DNA from: an uncultured Draconibacterium sp.
GTDB lineage: Bacteria; Bacteroidota; Bacteroidia; Bacteroidales; Prolixibacteraceae
DNA: 64,000 bases
Direction of reading: 5' to 3'
NCBI RefSeq assembly: GCF_963675585.1
Contig: NZ_OY776414.1
Span: 1 to 64,000, forward strand
A program made the position numbers and the translations under genes. The first letter of the stretch is position 1. Each line of letters begins with the position of its first letter. The notes below the pieces were generated by a model. The model was not told where the DNA came from. It saw only the letters and a list, made by a program, of their open reading frames with translations, and ran no database searches. This document shows, piece after piece, positions 1 through 9,022 of this stretch.

Positions 1-616
1 TACGCAAATAAGGGCATACCATAATCCTATATATGCTTTCCCTTTCATTTGTAAGTTGTTATATTCAAATTTAGGCAAGACCATAGTTTAAAGGGGTATA
101 GTATGTTCCTAATTTGAGGGTGTAAATGGTTTATTTATACTCAGTTAAAATCCTTTTTTTGTTTCCTTTTGGATGAAAAAAAATAAGCAGTTTTAAAAGA
201 TTTTATCGGTATTTTTTACTCCGACAATCAGCTATTTTAAAGTTAATGTTTGTTCATGCAAAAGATAATGTCAGCCCAAAAAGGTGGAATATTGCAGGTG
301 GAGACCACACTTTATCTTGCTTTAAACTTTCATGTGATACGTAATTTGGTGAGACTCGTGTAATGTGTTGAAACAAGAATGATGTAATATTTTTGGAAAA
401 TTCGCTGATGTTTCCGATATTCATCGCGATTTTTCTTATTGTAAAAAGAACAAAAAGATGGATTTTCTTGTAGATAAATGAAGTTTTTTATTCAAATTTG
501 CAACCTGAATTCGACTCAGATCAGCACATTTAAACTGAGTTAGTTTGATCTGAGACGATTGGATTTACAAAATCGATTTAACGATAAAGCTAATTTGGCA
601 AAAATATACTACCAAA
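1..616. other. Intergenic leader upstream of the mannan operon
   Basis: No convincing coding sequence is visible on either strand. The stretch is very AT-rich. The only structure I can support is a 9-bp inverted repeat (CTCAGATCA at 515-523, TGATCTGAG at 546-554, 22-nt spacer) about 65 bases before the GH130 start codon, a plausible operator or leader hairpin. There is no exact TAnnTTTG Bacteroidetes -7 box near the start; TAATTTGG at about 592-599 is one base off. Any regulator of the mannan operon lies outside the window. Confidence 0.4.
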
Positions 617-1799
617 ATGAACAAACTATTTAATACCCGACTTGAAAAGGTGAAGGACAATTTTAAAGCACTTACTGAGCAAAAAAATGAAAAGCTTTTT
701 CTGAAAACGGAATTTATAATCGGTACAAAAACCGGTTGTTACCCGTGAGCACATTCCTTTGCACTGGCGTTATGATTTAAATTCGGAAAGCAATCCGTAT
801 TTTATGGAACGAATTGGTTTTAATGCGGCTTTTAACGCGGGAGCCATGAAACTTGGCGATAAATACATAATGGTTGTTCGGGTAGAAGGCAACGACAGGA
901 AATCGTTTTTTGCCATAGCCGAAAGTCCAAATGGAATTGATAATTTTCGGTTTTGGGATAAACCTATTACGTTGCCACAAAACGAAAAACCGGACACGAA
1001 TGTGTACGATATGCGTTTAACGCAACACGATGACGGGTGGATTTATGGTGTTTTTTGTACCGAGCGAAAAGATCCTTCGGCACCCGAAGGTGATACCTCA
1101 ACAGCAATGGCAGAAGCAGGAATTGCCCGCACCAAAGACCTGATAACCTGGGAGCGTTTACCCGATCTGATTTCAACAACCGGTCAACAACGAAACGTGG
1201 TTCTTTTCCCTCATCTGATTGATGGGAAGTATGCTTTTTATACTCGTCCGCAAGATGGTTTTATTGATACCGGTAAGGGAGGTGGAATTGGTTTTGGCTT
1301 GTCGGAAACCATTGAAAAACCTGAAGTAAAAGAGGAGGTTATTGTAGATGCAAAAACCTACCATACCATTTATGAGGTAAAAAATGGTTTGGGACCAGCT
1401 CCGATAAAAACAGAGCACGGGTGGTTGCAGTTGGCACATGGAGTTAGAAATACGGCTGCAGGCTTGCGCTATACTTTATACATGTTTATGACCGATTTAG
1501 AGAAACCGTGGCTTGTAATTCATAAACCGCATGGTCATTTTATCGCTCCTTTAAAAGACGAAAGAGTGGGGGACGTTTCAAATGTTGTTTTCTCGAATGG
1601 CTGGATAAAAGATGAGGATGGTACTGTATACATTTATTATGCCTCTTCGGATACGCGCATGCATGTTGCTACTTCAACGGTTAAACAGCTAATCGATTAT
1701 TGTATGAATTCTCCTCAGGACAAATTGTATTCACACGAATCGGTGCAAACAATAAACCAACTCGTTGACGCAAACAACAAGTTAATGAACCTGCTTTAA
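617..1799 (+). CDS. GH130 4-O-beta-D-mannosyl-D-glucose phosphorylase, frameshifted near N-terminus
   Basis: Family role: cytoplasmic phosphorolysis of mannosyl-glucose to mannose-1-phosphate and glucose, the last step of the Bacteroides beta-mannan route. The main frame (759-1799, 346 aa) contains GH130 landmarks: [38 protein letters not shown] and [18 protein letters not shown]-like segments. The true start is probably ATG at 617 ([12 protein letters not shown]). From there the frame must change twice: around 704-707 (A4 where A5 would keep frame), giving NGIYNRYKN, and around 731-733 (C2 where C3 would keep frame), giving [12 protein letters not shown]. With two bases restored the protein is 394 aa, the normal family length. 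The gene is first in an operon with epimerase, symporter and GH26. Either the gene is a recent pseudogene or the bases are sequencing errors. Confidence 0.88.
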
Positions 1800-1906
1800 T
1801 CCAAAAAATACTCTTTGCATGGCCACTTTATCTGAAAATATTATTTGCGGGTAATCTCGGAAATAAAAGTAGCTGAAGTGGTTGATTACTATTTTGATAT
1901 ACAACA

Positions 1907-3133
1907 ATGAAACTAAAACCTATATTTGAGAAACTCAGTGATGAAATGTCGCTTGAGTTGGAAAACATTTTGGAATTCTGGAGTGCCAAAACTATTGATA
2001 AGCAGGCAGGAGGTTTTGTAGGGCAAATTGATCAGGACGGGACAATTGCTATTAATGCATCGAAAGGTGTAGTTTTAAATGCCCGTCTTCTCTGGACTTT
2101 TTCGGCCGCGTACAGAATAATCGGTTCGGAGAAATTGGAGAGCTTGGCCAACAGAGCTTATGAATACCTCTTAAACTATGCATGGGACAAGGAAAATGGT
2201 GGTTTATACTGGGAACTTGATTTTGAAGGTAATCCTGTAAATACCCGTAAACAAGCTTATGCTCAGGGATTTGGAATTTATGCTTTGTCGGAATATTATA
2301 TGGCAACCGGAAATTCTAAGAGTCTCGAATATGCAAAAAAGCTCTATTCTATTTTAGAAAATCACTTTCTGGATGAAGAAAATGGTGGTTACATTGAAGC
2401 ATTGGATAAGGACTGGAAACCGATGGCAGATATGCGTTTAAGCGAAAAAGACGCCAATTTTCCCAAATCGATGAATACCCATTTACATATTCTGGAACCC
2501 TATACAAATTTATACCGGGCATGGAAAACGGATGAACTTAGAAGTAAGATCGCACATATTCTCGACGTATTTCAAAATAGAATTATTAATCCGGAGACAG
2601 GTCATTTTACCTTATTTTTTGAAATGGACTGGACACGCAGATGCGATATTGTTTCCTATGGTCATGATATTGAAGGTGCATGGTTATTGCATGAGGCAGC
2701 CCACGAAATTGAAGATGCTGAGCGTATAAAAACGATTCAGAAAAGTGCTTTGCGATTGGTGAATGTGACTTTAAATGAGGGCACCGACACCGATGGTTCT
2801 TTGTTTTATGAAAGAGATGGAGAGCATTTGGTTTCGGACAAACATTGGTGGCCGCAAGCCGAAGCAATGGTTGGTTTAATGGATGCATGGGAAATTAGTG
2901 GTGAAAAGAAATACCTTGAAGAGATTGTCCGGGTATGGGAATTCATCAAAGAAAATATAATTGATTATGAAAATGGTGAGTGGTTTGGCCGGGTTGATCG
3001 TAAAAATGAACCGGTTCAATCAGAAGATAAAGTCGGATTTTGGAAATGTCCGTATCACAATACCAGGGCAATGATCGAAATGATGATCAGGATTCAAAAA
3101 GCGCTAGAACAAAACTCATTTGTAGAGGTCTAA
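1907..3133 (+). CDS. Cellobiose/mannobiose 2-epimerase (AGE superfamily)
   Basis: 408 aa, cytoplasmic, with no signal peptide. It belongs to the N-acylglucosamine 2-epimerase superfamily of (alpha/alpha)6 barrels. Supporting segments are FWSAKTIDKQAGGFVG near residue 25, RLLWTFSAAYR near 60, a His-rich NTHLHILEPYTNLYRAW near 190, GHDIEGAWLLHEAA near 245, and KHWWPQAEAMVG near 310; these carry the His residues used for proton exchange in the family. Its length equals characterised cellobiose 2-epimerases. Lying between GH130 and a GPH symporter, it most likely turns beta-1,4-mannobiose into mannosyl-glucose, the substrate of the upstream phosphorylase; cellobiose or lactose activity is also typical. 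It starts 107 bases after the GH130 stop. Confidence 0.9.
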   Translation: MKLKPIFEKLSDEMSLELENILEFWSAKTIDKQAGGFVGQIDQDGTIAINASKGVVLNARLLWTFSAAYRIIGSEKLESLANRAYEYLLNYAWDKENGGLYWELDFEGNPVNTRKQAYAQGFGIYALSEYYMATGNSKSLEYAKKLYSILENHFLDEENGGYIEALDKDWKPMADMRLSEKDANFPKSMNTHLHILEPYTNLYRAWKTDELRSKIAHILDVFQNRIINPETGHFTLFFEMDWTRRCDIVSYGHDIEGAWLLHEAAHEIEDAERIKTIQKSALRLVNVTLNEGTDTDGSLFYERDGEHLVSDKHWWPQAEAMVGLMDAWEISGEKKYLEEIVRVWEFIKENIIDYENGEWFGRVDRKNEPVQSEDKVGFWKCPYHNTRAMIEMMIRIQKALEQNSFVEV

Positions 3134-3167
3134 TCCACGTTTTACCGATTCCTTTTAAACTTAAACT

Positions 3168-4541
3168 ATGACCAATAAAATTAAATTCAAAGAAAACATA
3201 GGATACGCTTTTGGTGATTTTGCCTCTTCAATGTTTTGGAAGTTATTTTCCATGTTCTTGATGATTTACTACACCGATGTAGTGGAATTATCACCCGCAT
3301 CGGTTGGAACTATGTTTTTGCTAACCCGACTTTGGGATGGACTGAACGATCCGATTATGGGAATAATTGCCGACCGAACAAATACACGACATGGTAAATT
3401 CAGACCCTACTTGTTGTGGGTTGCAGTGCCGTTTGCTGTTATTGGAGTATTTACTTTTTCATCTCCAAACTTTGGGCCTTCCGGGAAACTCATATACGCC
3501 TATATTACTTACACTCTTATGATGATTGTTTATACGGCGGTTAATGTACCGTATTCATCGTTAATGGGAGTTATGACTTCGGATACAAAAGAGCGAACAA
3601 CGCTGGCTTCGTTTCGTTTTATTGGTGCCTATTCAGGGGGAATTGTGATGACCGCCTCTGTTCCTTATCTGCTCGATTTTTTTGAAAATGCAGGCGCTAA
3701 CGATGCCAAAAGCTATCAATACACAGTTACTATATACGCCATTTTAGCCGCATTCTTTTTTATAATGACTTTTTTATGGACGAAGGAGCGGGTAAAACCC
3801 AGTGCCGTGAAATCATCGGTTTGGGCAGATTTAAAAGACCTTGGAAAAAATGCCCAGTGGTTTATTATGCTGGGTGCCGGAATTGCTGTTCTTATTTTTA
3901 ATTCGCTTCGCGATGGAAGTATTATGTATTATTTTAAGTACTATGTTCAAAATCAGACCGTTCCGTTTCTTGGAGAAGTGCAGTGGGATAAACTTGCCGG
4001 GGCCTACATGACGCTTTGGCTGGCTACAAATATGTTGGGAGTTTTGCTCGCAAAACCGGTATCTGCCAGGTTTGGTAAAAAAGTAACATTTATTGGAGCA
4101 ATGGTTCTGGCCGCAGCTTTTAGTGTGCTATTATACGGTCTGCAGCCAAATCAGATCAACCTGATTTTTGGCTTAAATATCTTAATCGGAATAAGTGCCG
4201 GAATTGTATTACCTCTTATTTGGTCGATGTATGCCGACATTGCGGACTATTCGGAATGGAAAACCGGACGCCGGGCTACCGGGCTTGTATTTTCTTCATC
4301 TTCGATGTCGCAAAAAATGGGTTGGACTTTAGGTGGTGCGGTTACAGGATGGTTACTGGCAGCTTACGGTTTTGAAGCTAATGCCGAACAATCAGTTGAA
4401 TCGCTAAAAGGAATTCGATTGATGATTAGTTTTTATCCTGCATTGGGAGCTTCATTATCGGCTGCTTTTTTATTGCTGTATAAACTCACCGATAAATACA
4501 TGCTGACAATTTCTGAAGAATTAACCAATCAACGAAAATAA
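3168..4541 (+). CDS. GPH-family sugar:cation symporter (mannobiose/manno-oligosaccharide uptake)
   Basis: 457 aa with about 12 hydrophobic segments, an MFS transporter of the glycoside-pentoside-hexuronide:cation symporter (MelB-like) type. N-terminal landmarks are GYAFGDFASSMFWKLF, the acidic LTRLWDGLNDPIMGIIADR loop after helix 2, and the basic THHGK-like TRHGKFRPYLLW loop. The second half has GISAGIVLPLIWSMYADIADYSEWKTGRR, a GPH hallmark. It acts in the inner membrane. It lies 34 bases after the epimerase and ahead of the secreted mannanase, so the likely cargo is mannobiose or a short manno-oligosaccharide imported to the epimerase-phosphorylase pair. Substrate is inferred from context only. 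Confidence 0.88.
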   Translation: MTNKIKFKENIGYAFGDFASSMFWKLFSMFLMIYYTDVVELSPASVGTMFLLTRLWDGLNDPIMGIIADRTNTRHGKFRPYLLWVAVPFAVIGVFTFSSPNFGPSGKLIYAYITYTLMMIVYTAVNVPYSSLMGVMTSDTKERTTLASFRFIGAYSGGIVMTASVPYLLDFFENAGANDAKSYQYTVTIYAILAAFFFIMTFLWTKERVKPSAVKSSVWADLKDLGKNAQWFIMLGAGIAVLIFNSLRDGSIMYYFKYYVQNQTVPFLGEVQWDKLAGAYMTLWLATNMLGVLLAKPVSARFGKKVTFIGAMVLAAAFSVLLYGLQPNQINLIFGLNILIGISAGIVLPLIWSMYADIADYSEWKTGRRATGLVFSSSSMSQKMGWTLGGAVTGWLLAAYGFEANAEQSVESLKGIRLMISFYPALGASLSAAFLLLYKLTDKYMLTISEELTNQRK

Positions 4542-4593
4542 TATGAAACGAGCATGAATTTCGATTCTTCAAATTCACAAATAAGAAGGATTA

Positions 4594-4609
4594 TCCGTCA
4601 GCTGACGGA
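4594..4609. promoter_or_regulatory. 16-bp perfect palindrome upstream of GH26
   Basis: TCCGTCAGCTGACGGA is its own reverse complement and is GC-rich in an AT-rich gap. It starts 63 bases before the GH26 start codon and follows the symporter stop by 52 bases. It could be an operator, an RNA hairpin protecting or attenuating the mRNA, or a copy of a dispersed small palindrome. It has no T-run, so it is not a classical terminator. Confidence 0.5.
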
Positions 4610-4656
4610 CATTGAGAGATACATCGAATACTACTGAAACTAATAATTTTAATGAG

Positions 4657-5757
4657 ATGAAAAAAGCACTCTTGTTTTTAATCGGAGTAAGCAGTTTATT
4701 TGCTTGCACACAAAAGCCGGTTCCTACCGATTCAATGGCAACAAAAGAAACAGTAAAATTGTATCAAAACCTGATCAAATTAAAAGAGCAGGGAATAATG
4801 TTTGGTCATCAGGATGATTTAGTTTATGGCCACGGATGGTACGGCGAAGAAGGCCGTTCGGATATAAAAGAAGTGTGTGGCGACTTTCCGGCAGTTTACG
4901 GATGGGAACTTGGTCATTTAGAGTTGGGCGACGAATACAGCCTCGATTCGGTGTATTTTGATTCAATAAAAGCGGGTATAAAAGCAGCCTACAAACGCGG
5001 TGGTGTAAATACAATTAGTTGGCATCTGCGAAATCCATACACAGGCGGCACTTCCTGGGATGTTTCTTCAACAGAAGTAGTACACTCGATATTGCCAGGG
5101 GGTGAAAAACACGATGTTTTTAAAGTGTATTTGGATTATCTGGCCGATTTTTTGCTTGATTTAAAAACAGAAGATGGAACTTTAATTCCAATTCTGTTTC
5201 GTCCTTTTCATGAGCACACCGGCAGTTGGTTTTGGTGGGGAAAAAACTTATGCTCGGTAGATGATTACAAAGCTTTGTGGTTGTTTACAGTTGATTATTT
5301 GCAGAATGAAAAAGGCATCCACCATTTACTTTACACCTATTCTACCGATAGGTTTGCTACTACCGAAGAGTATTTGGAGCGTTATCCGGGAGATGAAATA
5401 ATTGATATACTGGGATTCGATTTATATGATCGTGGACCAGAGTATTCTGAAGTACTTGGAAATTGTGCCCGAATGGTTACCCAACTGGCTGCCGAAAAGG
5501 GTAAAATAGCCACGGTGAGCGAAGCCGGAGGTCCAATTCCAACCAACCACGAGTGGTGGACAAAAACAGTACTTGAAACCTTAAAACCATACGATGTATT
5601 GTATGTGTTGGTATGGCGAAATCCATTCAGGCCTGCCGATCATCAGAATTTTGCACCCTATAAAGGAAGCCCCGATTCAGACGATTTTATTGAGTTTTAT
5701 AAGGACCCTGAAACACTTTTTCAGCAAGAAGTTACAAGCATGAAACTTTACGAATAG
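4657..5757 (+). CDS. GH26 endo-beta-1,4-mannanase, lipoprotein
   Basis: 366 aa from the ATG at 4657, preferred over an upstream alternative start because MKKALLFLIGVSSLFAC is an ideal lipoprotein signal with lipobox Cys17. The GH26 catalytic residues are visible: acid/base Glu186 in FRPFHEHTGSWFWWG and nucleophile Glu289 in VSEAGGP. FGHQDD near residue 49 and GWELGHLELG near 82 also match the family. It should cleave mannan or glucomannan main chains in the periplasm or on the outer membrane, releasing mannobiose for the symporter, epimerase and phosphorylase encoded upstream. The gene ends just before a strong terminator. Gene content equals the Bacteroides fragilis mannan set (GH26, GH130, transporter, epimerase) in a different order. 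Confidence 0.93.
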   Translation: MKKALLFLIGVSSLFACTQKPVPTDSMATKETVKLYQNLIKLKEQGIMFGHQDDLVYGHGWYGEEGRSDIKEVCGDFPAVYGWELGHLELGDEYSLDSVYFDSIKAGIKAAYKRGGVNTISWHLRNPYTGGTSWDVSSTEVVHSILPGGEKHDVFKVYLDYLADFLLDLKTEDGTLIPILFRPFHEHTGSWFWWGKNLCSVDDYKALWLFTVDYLQNEKGIHHLLYTYSTDRFATTEEYLERYPGDEIIDILGFDLYDRGPEYSEVLGNCARMVTQLAAEKGKIATVSEAGGPIPTNHEWWTKTVLETLKPYDVLYVLVWRNPFRPADHQNFAPYKGSPDSDDFIEFYKDPETLFQQEVTSMKLYE

Positions 5758-5783
5758 TAAAGTTGGTAATTAAGTTAGATAAT

Positions 5784-5818
5784 AAGCCCGATGTTTACAT
5801 CGGGCTTTATTGTTTTTT
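5784..5818 (+). terminator. Intrinsic terminator of the mannan operon
   Basis: Perfect 10-bp stem (AAGCCCGATG / CATCGGGCTT) with loop TTTA at 5784-5807, followed by a T-rich tail (TATTGTTTTTT). It begins 27 bases after the GH26 stop and closes the four-gene + strand operon. Confidence 0.9.
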
Positions 5819-5823
5819 CGAAA

Positions 5824-5925
5824 GTGAACCCAAGCGGAGAGGTGTCGAACTTTTTGATTGAAGATTATGATACTGTGTTTAAGTTTATGAGCGACGAAAC
5901 ACACAAAAAACGGCTTAAATTATAA
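5824..5925 (+). pseudogene. Possible coding remnant after the terminator
   Basis: A 33-codon open stretch with ordinary coding composition (EVSNFLIEDYDTVFKF, then MSDETHKKRLKL) ends at TAA 5923-5925. It overlaps the tail of the terminator and has no start context. It may be the 3' end of a deleted gene. I do not recognise the family, and this may simply be chance. Confidence 0.2.
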
Positions 5926-6068
5926 TACAATCGCAGTTAATTATTTTGTTATATTTTAAAGCCATAAATCTTGAGTTGATAAATGGAACTTAAGAAAATT
6001 AAAAAGAGGAGCACAACAATATAATTGGCAATGTTACCTATTGATCGTCTAATACCGATAACCGGTAG

Positions 6069-6106
6069 TTAATTTTTTATCAAATGCCTCAATCCCGAAT
6101 CGTTTT
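6069..6106 (-). pseudogene. Fragment matching the 3' end of a mobC/TraG-type coupling-protein gene
   Basis: Read on the minus strand this encodes NDSGLRHLIKN followed by TAA. The intact coupling-protein gene at 25401-27404 ends NDPGLGHLIKN followed by TAG. At DNA level 32 of 37 aligned bases are identical (6070-6106 against 25402-25438), and three of the five differences are silent (tta/ttg, aag/aaa, tag/taa). The likeness stops at 6106, so only the tail of such a gene is present. It lies between the mannan operon and the fructan sensor gene, i.e. on the far side of the fructan PUL from the intact copy and in the same orientation. Confidence 0.5.
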
Positions 6107-6213
6107 ACTTACTACTGAACCTGTAATCATGGAAATATTTAAGGGTTTCATTTTATAACACAATATAATTGCTAATTTAGTTTTTATAACTGACTACATA
6201 GCGTTTTCGATAA

Positions 6214-8964
6214 ATGATAAACTACTTTAAAATAATACTAACTGTCCTTTTTGTACTATTCGCAACCAAATTCAGCTTAGCAAAAGAAATATACCGTATT
6301 GGGTTCTCACAGTGTGCACAACACGGAGAATGGAGAAAGAATATGGAAGCAGAAATGGAACGCGAGCTAATGTTTCATAATGATTTATCCTTGACAATTA
6401 AGCAGGCTTATGATGACAGTAAGCTTCAAATACAACAGATTAATGAATTGGTAAATTCAGGAATCGATTTATTGATTGTATCTCCCTATCAAATCGGTCC
6501 AATTCAGCCGGTAATTGAAGAAGTTTACCAGAAAGGTATTCCTGTTATTTTGATTGATAGAAAAATTAATTCAGAGTATTACACTGCTTATGTTGGAGGT
6601 GACAACTATGAAATTGGCAAAGTTGCGGCTACTTATATTGCCAATAAATTGAACAACAAGGGAAAAATTGTTGAAATACTGGGGGCGCAAATCTCCTCTC
6701 CAGCGATTGAACGGACTTTAGGATTTAATGAAACACTGAAGAACTTTCCAAATCTGCATAATATTAGTAAAATAGACACAGAAGAATCACTTGAAGTTAT
6801 ATCAGATAGCCTAACAGCTATACTTGAACGTGATCCGGATATCGGGGCTGTTTTTGCTTTTAACGATGATTATGCGAATATTGCCAGCAAAGCCATTTCT
6901 AATTCAGCAATTACTAAAAGTCCATTAATTGTGGGTATTGATGGTCTGCCTAATCCCGGAGGAGGTATTGAACTGGTAGAAAAGGGAGTACTAACAGCAA
7001 CACTCATATATCCTACAGGAGGAAAGGAAGCCATTGAGATTGCTTCTAAAATACTTCATCAAGAATCCTTCGAAAAAGAGAATTTATTATCCACGACCCT
7101 AATCGATTTTTCAAATGTTGATATACTGAGAAAACAAATTCATAAAACGAACCTACTACAAACCGATATTACCAAATCGCAGGATATGCTGATAAATCTT
7201 GGCGAAAAATATAAGAGTCAGCAGCTATGGTTATTCTCCATTACCATCACCTTTTTATTGGTTATCATACTTTTGGTGCTCCTTTTCAGGTCGTTTAAAA
7301 CGCTAAAGGTTGCTAACAAAAACCTGGAGAGACAAAAAGATGAACTGGAATTATTAAGTAAAAAATTGGAAAAAGCCACACAAGAAAAATTGAAATTCTT
7401 TACCAATATTTCTCATGAGTTTAGAACCCCTTTAACTTTAATTGTTGGGCCACTTCAAGATCTTTTACATTCATCAAACCTTCCATCTGATGTACATCAG
7501 AAAGCGGTTCTGATGCATAAAAATGCTCATCGTTTATTGCAAATGATCAACCAGCTTATGGATTTCCGTAAAATTGAAAATGCTCAAATGCAGTTTCAAC
7601 CCGGCAATTTTGATGTGATTTCTTTTCTGAAAGAAATTCATGAATCATTCCAGGCTCTTGCGGAAAAAAAGCGTATAAACTTCACGTTCGATAGCACGGA
7701 GACAGAACTTAAGGTATGGTTTGACTGGGACAAACTCGATAAAGTAATCTTTAATCTGCTTTCCAATGCATTCAAGTTTACGCCGGAAAATGGAGCTATT
7801 CAGATTAAAGTAAAAAAGGACAAACCCGTAGTGAAAACCTTATGGGAAGATGAACTGGTGATAAAGGTGATTGATAGTGGGAAAGGTATTCCCGCGAAGT
7901 ACATTAGTCATATTTTTGATCGCTTTTATCAGGTAGAACATTCGGGCAGCAAGAAAGGTACTGGTCTTGGACTAGCATTATCGAAAGAATTTATTGAGAT
8001 GCACCGGGGAAAAATTTTTGTTGAAAGTAAGGAAGGAAAAGAAACCATATTTACGGTAAAACTTCCAATTGGAGATTCGCATTTTAACATGGATTCGAAT
8101 CTCCTGGAAGCGTCGAAAATACTGGAATCCCGCAATCATATAGAAAATTATGAGGTTTATTCTGATGCTGAACATGATGAAAAAGATGCTGAAATAGAAA
8201 ATGTTACAACAGAAAAAAAAGTAATTCTATTGGTTGAGGATGATAATGATGTTCGTTTATACATAAAAGAATGCCTGAAAGAAAACTATGTAATTCATGA
8301 AGCTGTAAACGGGAAAGATGCTTTGACCTCGGTTGAAGAAGATGAGCCTGATTTGATTGTAAGCGATATTATGATGCCTGAAATGGATGGTCTGGAACTC
8401 ACACATCAACTTAAAAACGACTTGAAAACATGTCACATTCCAATCATACTTTTAACGGCGAAATCAACACTTGAGCAACGTTTGGAGGGACTTGAAGAAG
8501 GTGCAGATTCATACATCCCAAAACCATTCAGCAGGGAACATCTGCAAATTAGAGTTAGAAAACTTCTGGAATTAAGGAATAAAATACACGAGCGCTACAA
8601 AAGTCAATATTTTATTGACGATGAGCAAGGCGATTTATCACGATTAGATAAACAGTTTTTGAATAAAATTTCAAAAATTGTGAAAGAGAATCTACAGAAA
8701 GAAGAATTTACTGTCGAAGAACTTGGTGAATTAATTGGATTGTCCAGAGTGCAAACGTATCGTAAACTTAAAAAATTAACAGGTATGTCTGCGAGTGAAT
8801 ACGTTCGATTGATAAAATTAAAGGTTTCATTAGAACTTATCAAAACCAGTGGGAAAAGTATTTCTGAAATTTCATATGAAGCCGGATTTTCGTCGCCTTC
8901 GTATTTCGCACAGTGTTTTAAAAAACAATTTGGTATTTCACCATCCGACTATGCAAAAAAATAG
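6214..8964 (+). CDS. Hybrid two-component system regulator with periplasmic sugar-binding sensor (fructan type)
   Basis: 916 aa. Order of parts: signal peptide (1-23), type 1 periplasmic-binding (RbsB/LacI-like) sensor about 25-310, transmembrane helix about 337-360, dimerisation/phosphoacceptor helix with His401 in ISHEFRTPL, HATPase (DKVIFNLLSNAFKFTP; DSGKGIP; GTGLGLAL) to about 625, receiver with VEDDND and phosphoacceptor Asp718 in SDIMMPEMDG, and a C-terminal AraC-type HTH about 815-912. The same architecture is found in BT1754 of B. thetaiotaomicron, which binds fructose and activates a fructan PUL. Here the gene converges on a GH32/SusCD locus, so fructose sensing is a strong inference. 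It shares a bidirectional terminator with that locus. Confidence 0.93.
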   Translation: MINYFKIILTVLFVLFATKFSLAKEIYRIGFSQCAQHGEWRKNMEAEMERELMFHNDLSLTIKQAYDDSKLQIQQINELVNSGIDLLIVSPYQIGPIQPVIEEVYQKGIPVILIDRKINSEYYTAYVGGDNYEIGKVAATYIANKLNNKGKIVEILGAQISSPAIERTLGFNETLKNFPNLHNISKIDTEESLEVISDSLTAILERDPDIGAVFAFNDDYANIASKAISNSAITKSPLIVGIDGLPNPGGGIELVEKGVLTATLIYPTGGKEAIEIASKILHQESFEKENLLSTTLIDFSNVDILRKQIHKTNLLQTDITKSQDMLINLGEKYKSQQLWLFSITITFLLVIILLVLLFRSFKTLKVANKNLERQKDELELLSKKLEKATQEKLKFFTNISHEFRTPLTLIVGPLQDLLHSSNLPSDVHQKAVLMHKNAHRLLQMINQLMDFRKIENAQMQFQPGNFDVISFLKEIHESFQALAEKKRINFTFDSTETELKVWFDWDKLDKVIFNLLSNAFKFTPENGAIQIKVKKDKPVVKTLWEDELVIKVIDSGKGIPAKYISHIFDRFYQVEHSGSKKGTGLGLALSKEFIEMHRGKIFVESKEGKETIFTVKLPIGDSHFNMDSNLLEASKILESRNHIENYEVYSDAEHDEKDAEIENVTTEKKVILLVEDDNDVRLYIKECLKENYVIHEAVNGKDALTSVEEDEPDLIVSDIMMPEMDGLELTHQLKNDLKTCHIPIILLTAKSTLEQRLEGLEEGADSYIPKPFSREHLQIRVRKLLELRNKIHERYKSQYFIDDEQGDLSRLDKQFLNKISKIVKENLQKEEFTVEELGELIGLSRVQTYRKLKKLTGMSASEYVRLIKLKVSLELIKTSGKSISEISYEAGFSSPSYFAQCFKKQFGISPSDYAKK

Positions 8965-8994
8965 CCCGATGCACACACACACACCGGGCTTTTG
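8963..8994. terminator. Bidirectional terminator between sensor gene and GH32
   Basis: Arms AGCCCG (8963-8968) and CGGGCT (8985-8990) enclose a CA dinucleotide run. The left arm overlaps the TAG stop of the + strand regulator. On the minus strand the hairpin is followed by seven T residues, and on the + strand by TTTGCC, so it serves the convergent genes on both sides, best for the minus-strand PUL transcript. Confidence 0.75.
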
Positions 8995-9022
8995 CCTTAT
9001 CTAATCAAATCTTTAACTATAT

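Noticed and set aside
2052-2888. Reverse-strand frames across the epimerase gene
   Set aside because: They are shadows of a well-supported gene on the + strand with family motifs throughout.
6016-6171. 12-bp direct repeats ACAATATAATTG at 6016-6027 and 6160-6171 flanking the mobC-like fragment
   Set aside because: Very AT-rich and short; not enough to claim a target-site duplication or att pair.
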